From: Sarcophilus harrisii
Lineage: Eukaryota; Chordata; Mammalia; Dasyuromorphia; Dasyuridae
Length of the DNA stretch: 64,000 nt
NCBI RefSeq assembly: GCF_902635505.1
Contig: NC_045426.1
Span: 564,845,818 to 564,909,817 of the forward strand
Direction: 5' to 3'
The notes below the pieces were generated by a model, which was not told where the DNA came from, made no database searches, and worked only from the letters and a program-made list of their open reading frames with translations. Of the stretch, positions 1 to 12,097 are shown in pieces (within the stretch, counting starts at the first letter, position 1; each line of letters opens with the position of its first letter). Made by a program: the position numbers and the translations under genes.

Positions 1-70
1 AGGTGTTTTTTTTTGTTTGTTTTTTGTTTTTTTAAGTTCTGGAGTTATTAGTGTGAATGGTTTTTTATTC

Positions 71-98
71 GTGTGTGTGTGTGTGTGTGTGTGTGTGT
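71..98. repeat. (GT)14 microsatellite
   Basis: An uninterrupted run of fourteen GT dinucleotides in the intron. A shorter CA/TG-rich stretch lies at about 1199-1240. Confidence 0.95.
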
Positions 99-504
99 AT
101 TTTTTACAAATTAAAGAAGTGAACTTTTACTATGGGGATCAATCAATATTTTGAGATCCCCTTTTGTGTGTGTGCATATATATATCTACACATATATGTA
201 CATATTTTCTCTTTTTCAATAAAAGATACAAAGAACCTCCTCTCCCCCTTTTTTAGTTTGAATTATATGTTGGAGTTAGAATAACCTGAGTTCAATTTCT
301 GCCTCAAACACAGTGACTCTAGTTTTATATTTATTTAACCCCTCACGACATCAAGCAATTAACTATTAGATTCTAAATTTAAGAGAAGGTGATGATGAGA
401 GAGAGGGACAATCATATATTTAGTAAAACTTGATTTGAGGCTATAAAAAGTTTTACGGATTGCCTTTTTAAATATGGATTGGCTGGCTGTACGATTCTTT
501 TTAT

Positions 505-640
505 TGTGGAGGAGCATAGTGAGTGCTCTAGAGAAGGAAATGGCAAACTACTCTAGTATCTTTGCCAAGAATATCCCAAATGGTTCACAAAGAGTCGGCA
601 CAACTAAAGTGACTGAACAAGAAACATAGTGAGTGCTAAG
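505..640 (+). repeat. 3' part of marsupial tRNA-core SINE
   Basis: The text runs 'agaaggaaatggcaaacta', then 'atctttgccaagaa', then 'cacaaagagtcggcacaact'. This is the diagnostic 3' half of the common marsupial SINE that also gives the 'gccatttggga' block seen antisense at 12,690. The tRNA-like 5' part is missing or too diverged. Confidence 0.7.
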
Positions 641-1059
641 AAAATAAGCAGGCCTTTTGTTACAGCTTTAATAGACACTCCTATTTGCTTTTTTACTTAG
701 GAACTTGTTTTTTGAAAAAAAGTAAAAGACATATTCAGTCCATTTCCTAATTTGTAATTCAGCCTATTGCAAATTTAGAGTCAACAAACATAACTCTTGA
801 TGAGTTAAATACTAATTCAATTTGAGCATTATCAAGGCTCCTTTTTTTGCCCTTTTTTTCCTTTTCTGGCCATTTTATTGCTTCTTTTCATTAAGAGTTA
901 GGGAGGGGTTAAGAGTGGAAATCAATTTTGCCACTAGTGGATTTAAATCATGTCTTAAGTTATCTGACCTCAGTGACTATCTTTTTCCAGTAATAGAGAA
1001 TGTGTAGATTATATGTGTGTTTTTTGGGGTTTTTTTTTTAAACTATTGATGCCTTTTAA

Positions 1060-1680
1060 TTTTTTTTCCATCATAATCATTTTCTGATAATTCTTCCACA
1101 TATTTAGAACTCTTCATTGTAACAATGGTAAGCAAAACCTCCTGGCCACACGTACAGACTTTGACTTATATAGTTCTTTTGGCTCTGCGCGCGTGCACAA
1201 GCACACACACACGCATACACATGCACACACACACACACAGAGGTATGTTCCTTTTCTTCCTACAAGCTATATTGGTTGTTTATTGCTTTTAATCTTGAGT
1301 ACAGTTGCCTTTTTTTAGTGATGTTTTTATTTACATTATTATAGCATTGTGTACATTGTTTTCCTGGATCTGCTTGCTTTGTTCTCCACTATTTCATAAA
1401 GTCTTTTAAGTTTCTTTTAGTTCTTCATTCTCATCATTTCTTACAGCATAGTCCTTTTCTGTTGCATTCATATATCACTTGGTTCATTCTTCACCCAGTC
1501 AGAAGACAACCTACTATATTTCCAGCTTTCTCATGCCTTTTTCTATTAGCTTGTGTTCTTACTGTGCAATATCTAATTCTGATCCTTAAAGCAAAGATTT
1601 CCTTTTGCCTCATATTCAGTATCTATCATTCTTTTAAAAATTATCTTTCAGAAACTGTGGTAGCACATTTTGGGTGAGGA
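1060..1680 (-). repeat. old antisense LINE fragment (L1-type)
   Basis: The reverse complement resembles the weakly conserved ORF2 end and 3' region of the older L1 group in this window, as do the segments at 3690-4200 and 53,390-53,600 ('tcatcatttcttacagcata', 'cattcatatatcac'). The match is by eye and diffuse. Confidence 0.4.
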
Positions 1681-2029
1681 ATCGACCCCCAATCTTTGAA
1701 AAATGCCAGTTGAGTGGCACTCAGTGTCTGATGTGAGTATTCTCTTCCGCTGTTTGTTGATCGACATTGAAACATGGAAGGAGAAAGAGTTTGCTATTGA
1801 AGTTGTAGTATTGCAACCTCTTGCCATTGTTGCACATGACATTTGTTACAAATGGGAGAGTAATTAAGCCAGATGATGGAAGATTCAAAAATCAGCAGGA
1901 TTGAAAACCTTGGCTTTGTTAAAGGAATGAACTAAGTTAGAATTATGGTATCTGCATTAATATTTCAGTGATAGAAATAATAGCAAATGCAGTACAAATT
2001 TTTATATTCTGGCATTGCAGGCCCTCCAC

Positions 2030-2475
2030 ATCTGATGCCCTCCTGTCTTTCCATGCTTATTCCATACTGTTTTCTTCCTTATAATTTATATTCTACTTAA
2101 ATTGGATATTCATCATGTCTTATACTTGTTCCATACTTTACTATCTCCATGCTTTTCCTCACACCTAAAATGTTCTCTTCTTCCTTTACACATCTTATTC
2201 CCACTTGTTTACTTTCATCTCATCTTTTAAAGTCTAACTTAGATGCAACCTCTCCATGAAACTTCATCTCTGCCTTCTATGATGATCCATTTGGACTTCA
2301 CCTAGTGCTTAATCATGTGTGATTTTTGTACTATAGTTATTATTTTCCGTTGTACCATTGACTCTAATAGACTCTAAGCTCAGGGCCAGAATTGTTGTAT
2401 CAAATTTTTCAATCTCCTCTAGTGCCTAGAAAAGTGCTGTGCACAAAGAAGCTTGTAATAAATGATGAGTGTTGT
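2030..2475 (+). repeat. L2/CR1-type LINE 3' end
   Basis: The order of blocks is that of an L2 3' end: 'tccatgaaacttcatctctgcc', then 'agactctaagctcagggccag', then 'agtgcctagaaaagtgctgtgc', and finally 'taataaatgatgagt'. Orientation is sense. Confidence 0.65.
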
Positions 2476-2984
2476 AATGTACTTAAATAGGTTTGTAGAT
2501 GTGAGTTGGGAAAAATCCTCAAGGTCATCAGCCAGCCCTTACTTTTATAATTGAGAAAGCTAATGGTTACACAGCAGAGAGGTATTGCCAGGATACAATG
2601 TTCCATATGTTTCAGCCTCACTCATGTTTTATGTCATGTGTTTTTTATGCTTAACTATTTTTCTTTAGATGCATTATATCTTCAGGAGTTGACGGCGACT
2701 CCTTGTCAAGGGTAGGGTCTTAATTTTGGTTTTTTAGTGTTGCTTCACTTGACATTATTAATAGATATTTTTGAGAACTCATTTTGAATAAAGCTCTGGG
2801 GCAGTAACCATGACTTCTATTAATAAGGGTCTGTCTCAGAGAGAAAATGTCATAGTGTAAGTTATTAAATTGTTTTTTTTATTTAGTTACTTTGCAAATA
2901 TGCAACCAGCAACATCAGGGCAGTGATTCAAATTCATCATGATCATTGTCCAGTTCCTTTTTTCTTTCTTTGTTTGGTTTTTTT

Positions 2985-3125
2985 TTTTACTGAGACAATT
3001 GGGGTTAAGTGATTTTACCCAATCTCACACAGCTAGGAAGTATTGAGTGTCTCAGATCAGATTTGAACTCAGGTCCTCCTGACTTCAGGGCTGGTACTCT
3101 ATCCACTGCACCATCCAGCTGCCTT
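2985..3125 (-). repeat. antisense marsupial tRNA-core SINE
   Basis: Reading the + strand: 'gttaagtgattttaccca', 'cacacagctaggaagt', 'agatttgaactcaggtcctc', 'ctatccactgcaccatccag'. This is the reverse complement of a MIR-core SINE headed by 'gggcagctaggtgg'. It spans nearly the whole unit. Confidence 0.8.
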
Positions 3126-3689
3126 CCTTTTTTCTTTTTTGATTGAGAATGCATATAGCATTTTTTAAAGGCCAAAAAGATTTTTGAAATGTTTATCTTT
3201 TTTGGACTTGACCTGTGATTTTAAACTCCCCACTCCCCATGAGGTAATATCCTGAACCTCTGCCATTACAAATCTACACCTGCTCTGCAACTTAGTCTTA
3301 AGAGAACTGCTGACTTTTCTAGGAAGAAGCAGATAGCCTGTATTAGGGGTGGGGCTTAAACAAAAGTTTTTCTAACTCTGAGGCCATACTGATAGTGGGT
3401 AGAGGTCACCTCTATATGGCCATTCTTAGTTGACTAGAATAAAAGTGGCAAAAATTATGTTTACGTTTAAAAAAATAAAGTTGCTTGAATGGCAGAGTGC
3501 TAGAACCCTTGTAAGAGTGGTGGAATTGGAGTTACTTACTAATTGTTTGGTCTCTTAACCCCTTCTATTTCCCAATTCTCTAAATGAGTAAGAGGCTGCT
3601 ATATGTTAGTGGACAGAGGTTTCATATGGAATATTCCACACTAAGGAAGTCCAGGTCTTTTGTGGTTAATTTTTTTGTGCCAGATGGTG

Positions 3690-4200
3690 AAAAGCTTTAT
3701 TTTTTAATAATAATTATTTATTTTGTTTTTAATGTTACTTTTGTTTCTCAATATATCTCTTTCCTCCTCAACCTGTCCCTTTATTAAAATGGGGGGAGGG
3801 GAAAACATTTGCCACAACCAACACATTAACCAAATGTGCCCTTTAGAAGTTTTTCACATGCATGGTACCCCACTTTTACAGAGAAGGGAAAGAAGTACAT
3901 TTTTTTTTCTTCATAGCATTTATTTTCAATTGTTTATATTCTTTTCATGTTATGTTGCTATGTCATTGTGTTGTATATGTTGTCCTGGCTTTGCTTACTT
4001 CCTTTTATCAATTCATAGGAGTCTAATCATGCTTCTCTATATTCTTCATATTCATTATTTCTTGCAGCACAGTAATATTTCATTATTTACCACAATTTGG
4101 ATGGGCATTTACTTTGTTTATAGTTTTTTGCCTCTATAAAAAACGGTGTTACTGTCAGTTTTTTGGTGCTTATGACACCTTTATTTCTATGTGACTTCCT
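3690..4200 (-). repeat. old antisense L1 3' region
   Basis: It carries 'gcagcacagtaatatttcat' and 'accacaatttggatgggcat', which are antisense versions of the L1 ORF2 end ('atggaatattattgttct' and 'gatgcccatcaattggag' in younger copies). Heavily diverged. Confidence 0.6.
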
Positions 4201-4679
4201 TGGGCTTTGTTCAGATATTTACTCTGAAAGGAAAGAAAGATCTAAATTCCAAATATAAAGTGGAGTCATAGAATGAATTTTTCTCATTGATTAAGCTGCT
4301 GACCTAAAACACTGTATTTCTCTGTTTTTATATTTCTTCATGGACTATCATATTCACTTGCATTTGTTTATACACTTAAAAATTGAAGTGAAAAATGTGA
4401 TTACTTTGGAGCAATGAAATTTTTTCACTTTGGACAGGATTCCAAACTTCAGAATTCAGGGAAAAACTTTGACCTGCTAGCATTGGAGGTCTTAATTAGG
4501 GGTTTATACATTTATTCTTTAAATATTTTGATAGCTGTATTTCAGTATAATTGATTTCCTTTTTGATTCAATTTATTCTATGTTACACATTTAAAAGCAT
4601 TTTGAGAAGGGATCCCTAGACATGGCTTCATCTGTCAGTCAAAATTGCATGAATGGATTGTTGGTGTTATTTTCAGTAG

Positions 4680-4860
4680 AATCTCAGAATTTGTAGAGGT
4701 CAGATAGAACCTTGGAGAACATACAGTTCCATTTCTTTTTCAGGGGAGATCAAGAGTAGCTATGTGGTTTGCTTGGGTTTCTGTAGCTAAAGTGTCTCAC
4801 TGTTAGAAACTAGGTCTCCTCACTCTCAGTGCAACATTCTTTTTACTGTTTCCTACAGGT
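4680..4860 (+). repeat. MIR-like SINE remnant
   Basis: It starts 'atctcagaatttgtagagg' and continues through a weak 'aactaggtctcctcactctc' block, the usual MIR order. Strongly decayed. Confidence 0.4.
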
Positions 4861-5285
4861 AAAACTCTGTTTTAAAGAACCTAACTCTAGGCTGTTATTT
4901 CATTAATATATTATAGATCCGGAAGGGGACTGGACTGGCTAATCAGGAAACCCATGTCCTTGAACCTTAGGGTCCTTGTCTATCAGATTAGAAGATTGTG
5001 CAAAATGATCTCTAAATTCTCTTCTAAATCTAATATCTAGAGGGTCATACCCTCAAACACATAAAACCTGCATTGTCTCTGCTTTATGAAGGAGATTCTA
5101 TTGCATGTCACCCAGTGCATCTTTTACATATGTCATTGTGCTTATGCAGTGAACCCCACAACCCAAGTGAGTGGAAATCCAATGAATTTTATGATAACTT
5201 TGTTAGGAAGAAAGATTTCCAAGATGGTATGAAATGAAAATATATATATGAGCATGATGATAATTAGTCACTAATTTTATTGCAG

Positions 5286-5515
5286 GCCCCCTGTATACAT
5301 AGAGGACAAAGCTGTCAATACTCTAGCTTATCTCTGTGATGGAGATGCCAGAACTGGACTGAATGGACTTCAGTTGGCGGTCCAGGCCAAGCTAGGCTCA
5401 AGAAAACCATTTTGTAAGAAGAGTGTACAAAATTATTCTGGTGAAGGAGTTTTAATCACAGAAAATGATGTGAAGGAAGGCCTGCAGCGATCCCACATTT
5501 TATATGACCGAGCAG
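5286..5515 (+). CDS. WRNIP1: WRNIP1 coding exon (first of four in window)
   Basis: WRNIP1 (Werner helicase interacting protein 1, yeast Mgs1) is a nuclear AAA+ ATPase related to the clamp-loader and RarA family. It acts at stalled replication forks and in DNA damage tolerance. This exon encodes a segment read as VYIEDKAVNTLAYLCDGDAR, then LNGLQLAVQAKL, and ends ITENDVKEGLQRSHILYDRA, almost as I remember human WRNIP1. The DGDAR...LNGLQ block is the end of the AAA+ lid region, with the sensor-2-type arginine. The acceptor AG is at 5284-5285 and the donor is 'cag|gtgag' at 5516. Phase is 1 at the 3' edge: the G of a glycine codon is completed by the exon at 11,022. No in-frame stop. The exon alone identifies the gene. 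Confidence 0.95.
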
Positions 5516-7649
5516 GTGAGTTGTTGAGACAATATTCTTGAAATTACTGAAATTGAAACTCAGAATGACTCACAAACAGCAAAACTTCCAGATTCCTAAC
5601 TTTCAACTATGTCTTAATTATACAAGATATTCCTTGTAGTATTTCAGCAATTAGGAAAGAGGAATAGTTCCTCAAAGTGAATGAAATCTGGTTTGAAACA
5701 TTTCTCTCAACTCAACTACTTTGGACAAAGATAATAAGGACACAAAACTGAGCAGCCCTATTGCAGTTTAGAAGATATCTGTTAGAAATGTACAATTTCA
5801 CATTTGTTCTCTAGAATAATTAGTTTTTCAATTTTAGTTATAGATCACTATAGTTATCATTTAGTTAAATATCTTTAAGGGCACATTTAGTATAGAGCAT
5901 TACCCAAGAACCTTTTGGGGTGGTAGGTAGAAGGGGAAGGAGCAAAGATGTCCTGGACTTTTTAATATAATTAGTATAATGAATTTCTAATAGGAAAATT
6001 CCCTTCCTTTATGTCACATTCATCATTTGGATTTTCTTCTCTGTTATAGCCTTAGAGATTTTGCTAGGGTCACTAGAAGATTGGTTGACTTGCATGTAAT
6101 CATCCAGCTAGCTAGTGTGTATCTATCTATCTTGGTGAGACATGAACTTTCTTGACTCCACAGCCAGACTTTTTTTAGCCACCAAATCTGTTGGATCTCT
6201 CTATACTAAGTAGTTAGGTTCTCATATGTGGTGATTAGAGTAGTACTGAGCATGAGAAGAAACTTCTTTGTTTTTAATCCCTTTTATTGCTGGTGAATAC
6301 AAACTTTTATTGTTTATATCTTTGCAAATAACAAGACTAAAGCTTCTCCCACCCCCATTCAATTTAATTGGGTCCTGATGCTTTTATTTTTAGAAAAGCT
6401 TTTTAAAGAAACGAATTTTGTGGTTTACACTTGTCAAGAGGTTTACATATAAGTGCATTTACAAATAGAAAATCTGATACCAGCCCTTAATGAAATTCGT
6501 GACTTGGCAGCATTATCTGTCATAAATAGGGCACATTTCTGGTGTTTTGTTTTTGTTTTTGTTTTTGTTTTTGTTTTAAACAAAGAAAGGTAGGTAGATG
6601 ATAGGGACCAGCTTAGACTGGTCTTCTGGTGTTTAATGTCTGTAAGACAAGTAATACTGCCATGAATGCACATCAGGTTTTCTACATTTCTGTTAGCTCT
6701 GCCAGAAAAGGAAGCTGATAATTCAGTGTCCCGATATATCATATGATCTGAACATCCCAGCTTTCTACAAGATATTACTGAATGTTGTTTGGAGGGAGTG
6801 CTGAGTAGTGGTTAGAACCAGGAACAGAAAGTGCATTTGAGATTCCTGGTATCTTGTCTTGACTCATCGTTTGACCTTGGTTATGTGATGTAAGTATTTC
6901 GGCCTATGTTTGCCTTTCCTGATGGGAGACGCTGTGGTAGGGTTTAACTGGAGTTAAGAGCACATTAAGAACATTTAGATAAAAAGTACGATTAAGTCAC
7001 GATTACTGATGCTAATGTGAACTAGGGCAGGTCAGAGGCAGCTGTCCTAGACTACAAAGGAGAATGCTAATTGTTTAGGTAATTTTTGACTGATCAGGCC
7101 ACCATATATACCCACCCCCCAAAAGACTGTCAAAAAATCTCAGACTGAAGAAGCTTACCAGAATTTTATTTTCCTTTTACCCAACAAAATCTCTTCTTAG
7201 CTATAGATAGATACCACCATGCCTTTGGAGTTCTTCCCTTCTCTTTTTCTCTTCTTACCCCCAGTCTCAGGGTTATGAAAGTCCTTTTTTATTCCTGACT
7301 GTGCTGGTGAATCACATCGCACCAGAGTGGAGTTGTTCCCCTCTCTGTTTGTCATGATGTTCAAGCATCCCTTTCTTATTGCCTTCTGATTCATTCTCCC
7401 AGGGCACCATTTCCTGAGAGGAAAAACAATTCCTCCAGGATATTGGGAGGCTCTGATCTTAGGATTTCCACCCCCACAAGATCCACACAATAACCCGGGA
7501 AACCATACTCTTTGGGAACCACTTTCCATTTATTCCTGTATTAGATTTGGCAGGCTTGGGACTAAGACCAAAATTGACTAAATCTAAAGGCTCAACATTT
7601 TGAAGAATAGATATCCCTAAATATTGCACACGCTTTCACAAAGTCCTTT

Positions 7650-7830
7650 TTTTATAATATTTTTCAATTGAAAATAAATCATTTTTGCTATTTAAAAAAA
7701 GAATTTTGAGTTCTAGACTTTCCTTATTCCCATCCCTTCCCTACTCATTGAGAAAGCAAGCAATGTGATGTTATACATATGAAATCATACAAAACATTTC
7801 CATATTTCCAAAACCCTCTATAATATTCTC
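7650..7830 (-). repeat. antisense LINE 3' end fragment
   Basis: The text 'tttttcaattgaaaataaatc', 'gagttctagactttccttat', 'attgagaaagcaagcaatgtgatgt' is the reverse complement of the same older L1-type 3' end seen at 53,050-53,220 and 46,680-46,990. Confidence 0.6.
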
Positions 7831-8599
7831 CAATTGCCTCCTCTTAGACTTCATTTTCCTTTCCACTCCCTCATAAATTACATGTTCACATAATAAGCAC
7901 CATGCAGAGTACTAGAGTGCCTCAGACAGGGCCATGGGTGTAGTTGAGCTTGGAACATTATGAAAGACAAGACAAGAAGCTGCTAGAATTAATGGAACAT
8001 TGACCTCTGACAACCTTTATTCTATAAACTAAGGGGAAAGATTTGAAGGTGGCACTTAGGAAAGTGTAAAAAACTGCTTTTGAGATACCCTTTACTTGTA
8101 GACTGTCAACACCAGGATAGAGATTTTAATTGGTTCTTTTCGAGTGTTGTTGATTTTTCCTTCTTTGTTTTTAAACCAACATACTTACTGTTGAGATGCA
8201 GTGTATGAGAAGTTCAACTAGCTCAGGTCCTTAAGTCAGAACCAGTGTGGATCTTGAGTATTACAAGAGAGGCAGTAAGTGAAGAGTTGGCTCTTTCTTG
8301 CTCATAGAACTCATAATGGATTGAAAGGGGACAGACCTGAGTTTGTTTCAACTTCTGGTTGAAATTTCAAGATAGGAAACAATACTTTAATGGTCAGTGG
8401 CATACTTGTCGCCTAGAAGAGTAAGCCCCAAACAAACCCTCGTACTCTATTCTTGTTCCGCTACTTACGCATGTCATGGAGGAGTTTCAGGGGACCACAA
8501 GCTCAATATGAGTCAGTAGTATATCATGTGGCAGCCAGAGAAACTTAATGTGCTTGGGGGCCAATTAAGGAGGGACACAGCTTAGAGTTAGAGTGAAGT

Positions 8600-8690
8600 G
8601 ATTAAGTATCTCCTTACCAGGGAGGTCATCTGCTGGTATCTGTTACTGGGGCTCAATACTATGAAGAAGAGGAGACACATGCAGTATGCT
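8600..8690 (+). repeat. left member of a similar segment pair
   Basis: 'ttaagtatctccttaccag' followed by 'ggaggtcatctgctgg' and 'actggggctca' recurs with a few changes at 9412-9480 in the same orientation, about 810 bases on. It could be a piece of an unclassified LTR-type element, because a pair of direct copies bounds unrelated sequence. I cannot name the family. Confidence 0.45.
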
Positions 8691-9318
8691 TTCCTCTGCC
8701 CTTCTCAGGCCTCCTCAGACATTGTGAGCTCAGTTCTGGAGCCTGGAGCTCTTGAGAAAGACTTGATAAGCTGGAGATTGCCCAGAGGAGAAGTAACATA
8801 CGTGGAGGGCACTGAGCTCCTGACATACAAAGCTTGGTCGAAAGAACTGAGCATCTTTAGCTTAGTGAATAGAAGACTTGGAGCACATCATAGCTGCCTG
8901 CATGAGGAGGAAGGATCAAATTCTGTGTGGATGCTACTCTCTCTCCTCTACATCACTCTGTCTCCTTGACCCACTAGTCTTTACAAGGAGATTTTGGTAA
9001 TGCTGTATTTTTTGGAATGAACAGCACAGAGCATGAGGTGCTGGGTTGATAGCCTGGAGAAAGCGTGACAGCCACTTGAATTAATAAACCTAGGATATTG
9101 ACTTTCCCCACAACTCTCCTTGTTGCTCAGATCGTAAACCCTGGAATTAGCAAAGTCCAGTTCCACCTGGGAAGAGTGATCATCTTGGACTGTTAACAGT
9201 AATCTGATAGTTGTGTAGAAACTTTTTTACTTGCTTTAGCTGTGCTCTGAAATCAGAGGCACTGAGTTCGTTTGTCCTCTCTGTCTCCGTCTCTCTTCTC
9301 CCCTTTCTCTTCCTCCCC

Positions 9319-9340
9319 TCCCCCCCCCCCCCGCCCCCCA
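9319..9340. repeat. poly-C tract
   Basis: A near-pure C run (14 C, one G, then 6 C) lies inside a longer pyrimidine-rich stretch at 9270-9342. The minus strand is G-rich and could form a quadruplex. Length is likely polymorphic or uncertain in assembly. Confidence 0.85.
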
Positions 9341-9411
9341 TTAGTCTGACTGCTTTTCTTTTTGATAGAGCCAGTATCTTATTGAGGGCTCTTTTATTTA
9401 ACCAAAAAAGA

Positions 9412-9500
9412 CTTAAGTATCTCCTTACCAGGGAGTTCAGCTGCTGGGATTTGTTCTTGGGGCTCATATGCTATGGGAAGGAGAACACAGGCACATTGTT
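9412..9500 (+). repeat. right member of a similar segment pair
   Basis: Same orientation and order of blocks as 8600-8690: 'ttaagtatctccttaccag', 'ggagttcagctgctgg', 'cttggggctca'. See that entry for interpretation. Confidence 0.45.
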
Positions 9501-9999
9501 TGTGCTGGCCTCATGATGGGAGCATGCCAGGTGTCTCTCTTGAAAGGATCACACTCTTAACACTCTTAAAAATAGCTGGCTGCATTCTCCCGCGGGCAGT
9601 GCTGTGGAACACCCTTCTGCATGCACAATCAGGATAATACAATATAAAATGGGAATGCTTTATAAATTCCACAGCCTTTCTGCTACAGCTTTCATAGTTA
9701 GCTCTAAGTTCCTATTGGTCTGTGGCTTATCCTTCTTTTCCCAGGATGTATTTTACGAATGTTTATAGATCTTAGAAAAAATAGTCTTAGGCTGTTGAAA
9801 CATAAAGCACCAGGGACTCTGTTTCTGCTATAAAAGACACTGATAAATTATTTCTTATTGTTTTTATAATATAATGGAGGCCTTAGTGCTATATGCTTCC
9901 ACAATATCAGATTTATAAATATAGTGTATGTAAGTCTTAAAGCTGTATATAGTTGTGGTGGTGGTATTTTCCATTATTCTTTCTGCAGATATTCACAGA

Positions 10000-10180
10000 T
10001 TTAGGGCTGAAAGCATCTTAAACATCCTTTAATGCAACTCTTCTATTTTAGAAATTAAAAAATGAAGGTCCAGAGAAACTAAATTACTTGCCCAGAGTCA
10101 GTAGTAAATGGGAAGAGTCTAGATTTGAACCCAGCTTCTCTGACTTCAAAGTCATTTTTCCTTGGTGTACCATGCTTAGA
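10000..10180 (+). repeat. MIR SINE
   Basis: The MIR order is visible: 'gaaggtccagagaaactaaa', 'ttacttgcccagagtcagt', 'agatttgaacccagcttctc', 'tgacttcaaagtc'. Sense orientation. Confidence 0.75.
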
Positions 10181-10314
10181 ATAGAAAACTAGAAGATGTT
10201 TTCATAACGCTTGGAGTAAATGAAATCTTTTGTATTGGAGCTCCCATCACAAGTGAATATCTATTGCCTCTCTTTTCCTTCTCTTCTCCCCTACTCACTT
10301 ATACCCTTCTTTTT

Positions 10315-10420
10315 TTAGTGGAACACTCAGAGTTTAAATGATTGGCCCAGGGTCTCAGAGCTAGTAATTTATGTCAAGTGTCCTGGTGTTTTACAGGGCT
10401 GGTGTTCTAGTTGTCCTCAG
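10315..10420. repeat. MIR-core SINE remnant
   Basis: The text 'tttaaatgattggcccagg' then 'tctcagagctagtaattt' is the central core of MIR-type SINEs, with poor flanks. Confidence 0.5.
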
Positions 10421-11021
10421 TTCCCTCCATTTTAAAGAACACATGAGCAGCACAACTCTTACCACTCTGATTCCCATCCTGATCATTAATTCTAAATAAC
10501 CAAGGCAGCCACACACATTTGTAATTTTAGGATTAGCTTTTCCTTTAGCCATACAGTAATAATCAGTATTAAAATCAATTGTCCCTTACCTCCAGATAGA
10601 AATAGTGGATGTCAGCAAATCTGTTGTTGCCCCTTTTCAAGGATACCTTTCCAGAAGAGTGTATTCTCCAAATTCCCATTGCATCCAACTTCCCTGAGTG
10701 AGAATAGAAGGTAAGATTGAGAATTGCAGCAATTATCAAAGAAGTAGACCCTCTAAGAGGTCACATGACCTGAAGCACATTGGTGCCACACCAATTTGCA
10801 CCATCTTGCCCATTTAAACAGGATACAGTCTTAAGTATGCACTCTCCCTTAAGAGAACAGCTGTCTGTTTTCCGTAAGCTGTTCTCATTAGCTTACTGTT
10901 ACCAAAAGCATGGTAATCAGCCAGTTGATATTTATTTGTGGATTTGTTTATCCTCTTGTGAGCCTTGTGGTTTACCTTCTCCCTTCCTTATCTTTCATGG
11001 GTTTTTTCTTCTAATGTCCAG

Positions 11022-11177
11022 GAGAAGAACATTATAACTGTATCTCCGCACTTCATAAATCCATGCGTGGCTCAGACCAGAATGCTTCACTCTACTGGCT
11101 TGCCCGGATGCTTGAAGGTGGTGAGGACCCGCTGTATGTAGCCAGGAGACTGGTGAGATTTGCTAGTGAAGACATAG
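11022..11177 (+). CDS. WRNIP1: WRNIP1 coding exon (second of four in window)
   Basis: It encodes [20 protein letters not shown], then [20 protein letters not shown], then [12 protein letters not shown]. This stretch is essentially invariant in vertebrate WRNIP1 and is also recognisable in bacterial RarA. It covers the start of the C-terminal helical oligomerisation domain of the RarA/MgsA family (the [19 protein letters not shown] motif). The acceptor is 'tccag' ending at 11,021. The donor is 'atag|gtgag' with GT at 11,178. Phase 1 in and phase 1 out. The frame is open throughout, and conservation at protein level with ordinary silent differences says the gene is under selection. Confidence 0.96.
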
Positions 11178-12017
11178 GTGAGTATGATGGGATGGACCCA
11201 CAGCTGTCTGGAAGCATTTCTTCTTGATATCTTCAACCCTCAAGCAATTTTTAGCAGAAAACTTTGGATCATTGTGTTGTCATGAGGGAGGAGAAAGTTG
11301 GGGTGATTTTTAAATGACAAGCATTCATTTTGTGGTAAAGTACATTTATTTTGTATTTGTTAATCCAGTAACATCTGCAGCTCTTTAGAGTATAGGTGCC
11401 CATTAAATATTTGTGGATTTGTATTCTGGAATACAAATCCCAAGGGACAGGGAGTAAGCCACACGTAAACTTGTAGGTAACACAATAAATGTTTGTTGGA
11501 TTGAATTGGATTGCTATAAAGCAGAATAGAAATACAGAATCCCAATTACTTGACAGATCAGACTCAGAAAAGCTATCTTAGCTGTGTTCTTAGCAAGCTG
11601 TTACTGGTGAGATTCTTCTCAAATTTGGCTATTCTTGTGGTTCTATTCATCCCATTAGTTACCAATTTACTGAATATGTTATATTTGGAGGTTAATCTGT
11701 AAAAATTTGGCTGTAAGATTTAGCACAAACAGTAAAAAGTAAATTTCACGTAACAGGCCTACAAGTATTCAATAAATGGAATAAATATGTAGGAAGAAAG
11801 TGCACAGGGAGTTTGATAAATGCACATAAGTTAATTTGGGAGATGTTTGTTTTCATAAAACACTCTTATTCTGTATTTTGTCTTCAATAGAGAAAAAGAC
11901 AAAGACCCTATATTAGTATTAGTGTATTAGACCCTAAATGTCTGGGATATAAATAGACTCTCAAACAATAAACTTGTGATTTTACTAACTTTCTCTTTGT
12001 TGGTTTGGGTGTTACAG
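11178..12017. other. WRNIP1 intron
   Basis: An 840-base intron with a GT donor at 11,178 and 'ttacag' acceptor at 12,012-12,017. I see no clear interspersed repeat in it. Confidence 0.85.
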
Positions 12018-12097
12018 GCCTGGCAGATCCTTCTGCATTGACCCAAGCAGTGGCTGCTTACCAAGGCTGTCATTTCATAGGGATGCCAGAATGTGAG
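12018..12097 (+). CDS. WRNIP1: WRNIP1 coding exon (third of four in window)
   Basis: This 80-base exon completes a glycine codon and encodes LADPSALTQAVAAYQGCHFI, then GMPECE, again near-identical to the human protein as remembered. It lies in the C-terminal oligomerisation domain. Acceptor 'acag' ends at 12,017 and donor 'gag|gtatg' starts at 12,098. It ends in phase 0, so the next exon starts with a whole valine codon. Small constitutive exon with no anomaly. Confidence 0.95.

Larger units (their letters stand above)
1..5285. other. WRNIP1 intron upstream of first exon in window
   Basis: This is intron by position: it ends in a polypyrimidine stretch and AG at 5284-5285, just before a coding exon. 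No coding exon of WRNIP1 was found within it, so the earlier exons, with the ubiquitin-binding zinc finger and the AAA+ Walker motifs, lie to the left of the window. It holds a GT microsatellite, a SINE, an L2 end, old antisense LINE pieces and MIR-like remnants, listed separately. The remaining few kilobases look like unremarkable AT-rich intron. Confidence 0.8.
5516..11021. other. WRNIP1 intron
   Basis: This intron is bounded by GT at 5516-5517 and AG at 11,020-11,021. It contains an old antisense L1 end near 7650, MIR remnants near 10,000-10,420 and a pair of similar segments at 8600 and 9412. It also holds a poly-C tract at 9319-9340 and a (GTTTTT)-like run at 6546-6577. The open frames inside it (for example 7197-7529 and 8598-8969) have no recognisable domain, and I take them as chance. 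Confidence 0.85.

Noticed and set aside
7197-7529. 110-codon minus-strand open frame in the WRNIP1 intron
   Set aside because: No recognisable domain, low-complexity Lys/Arg end, no promoter or splice evidence.
8598-8969. 123-codon plus-strand open frame in the WRNIP1 intron
   Set aside because: Overlaps one of a pair of repeated segments and shows no recognisable protein feature.
9180-9516. Opposed 95- and 101-codon frames with poly-Gly/poly-Pro
   Set aside because: Both read through the poly-C tract; composition artefact.
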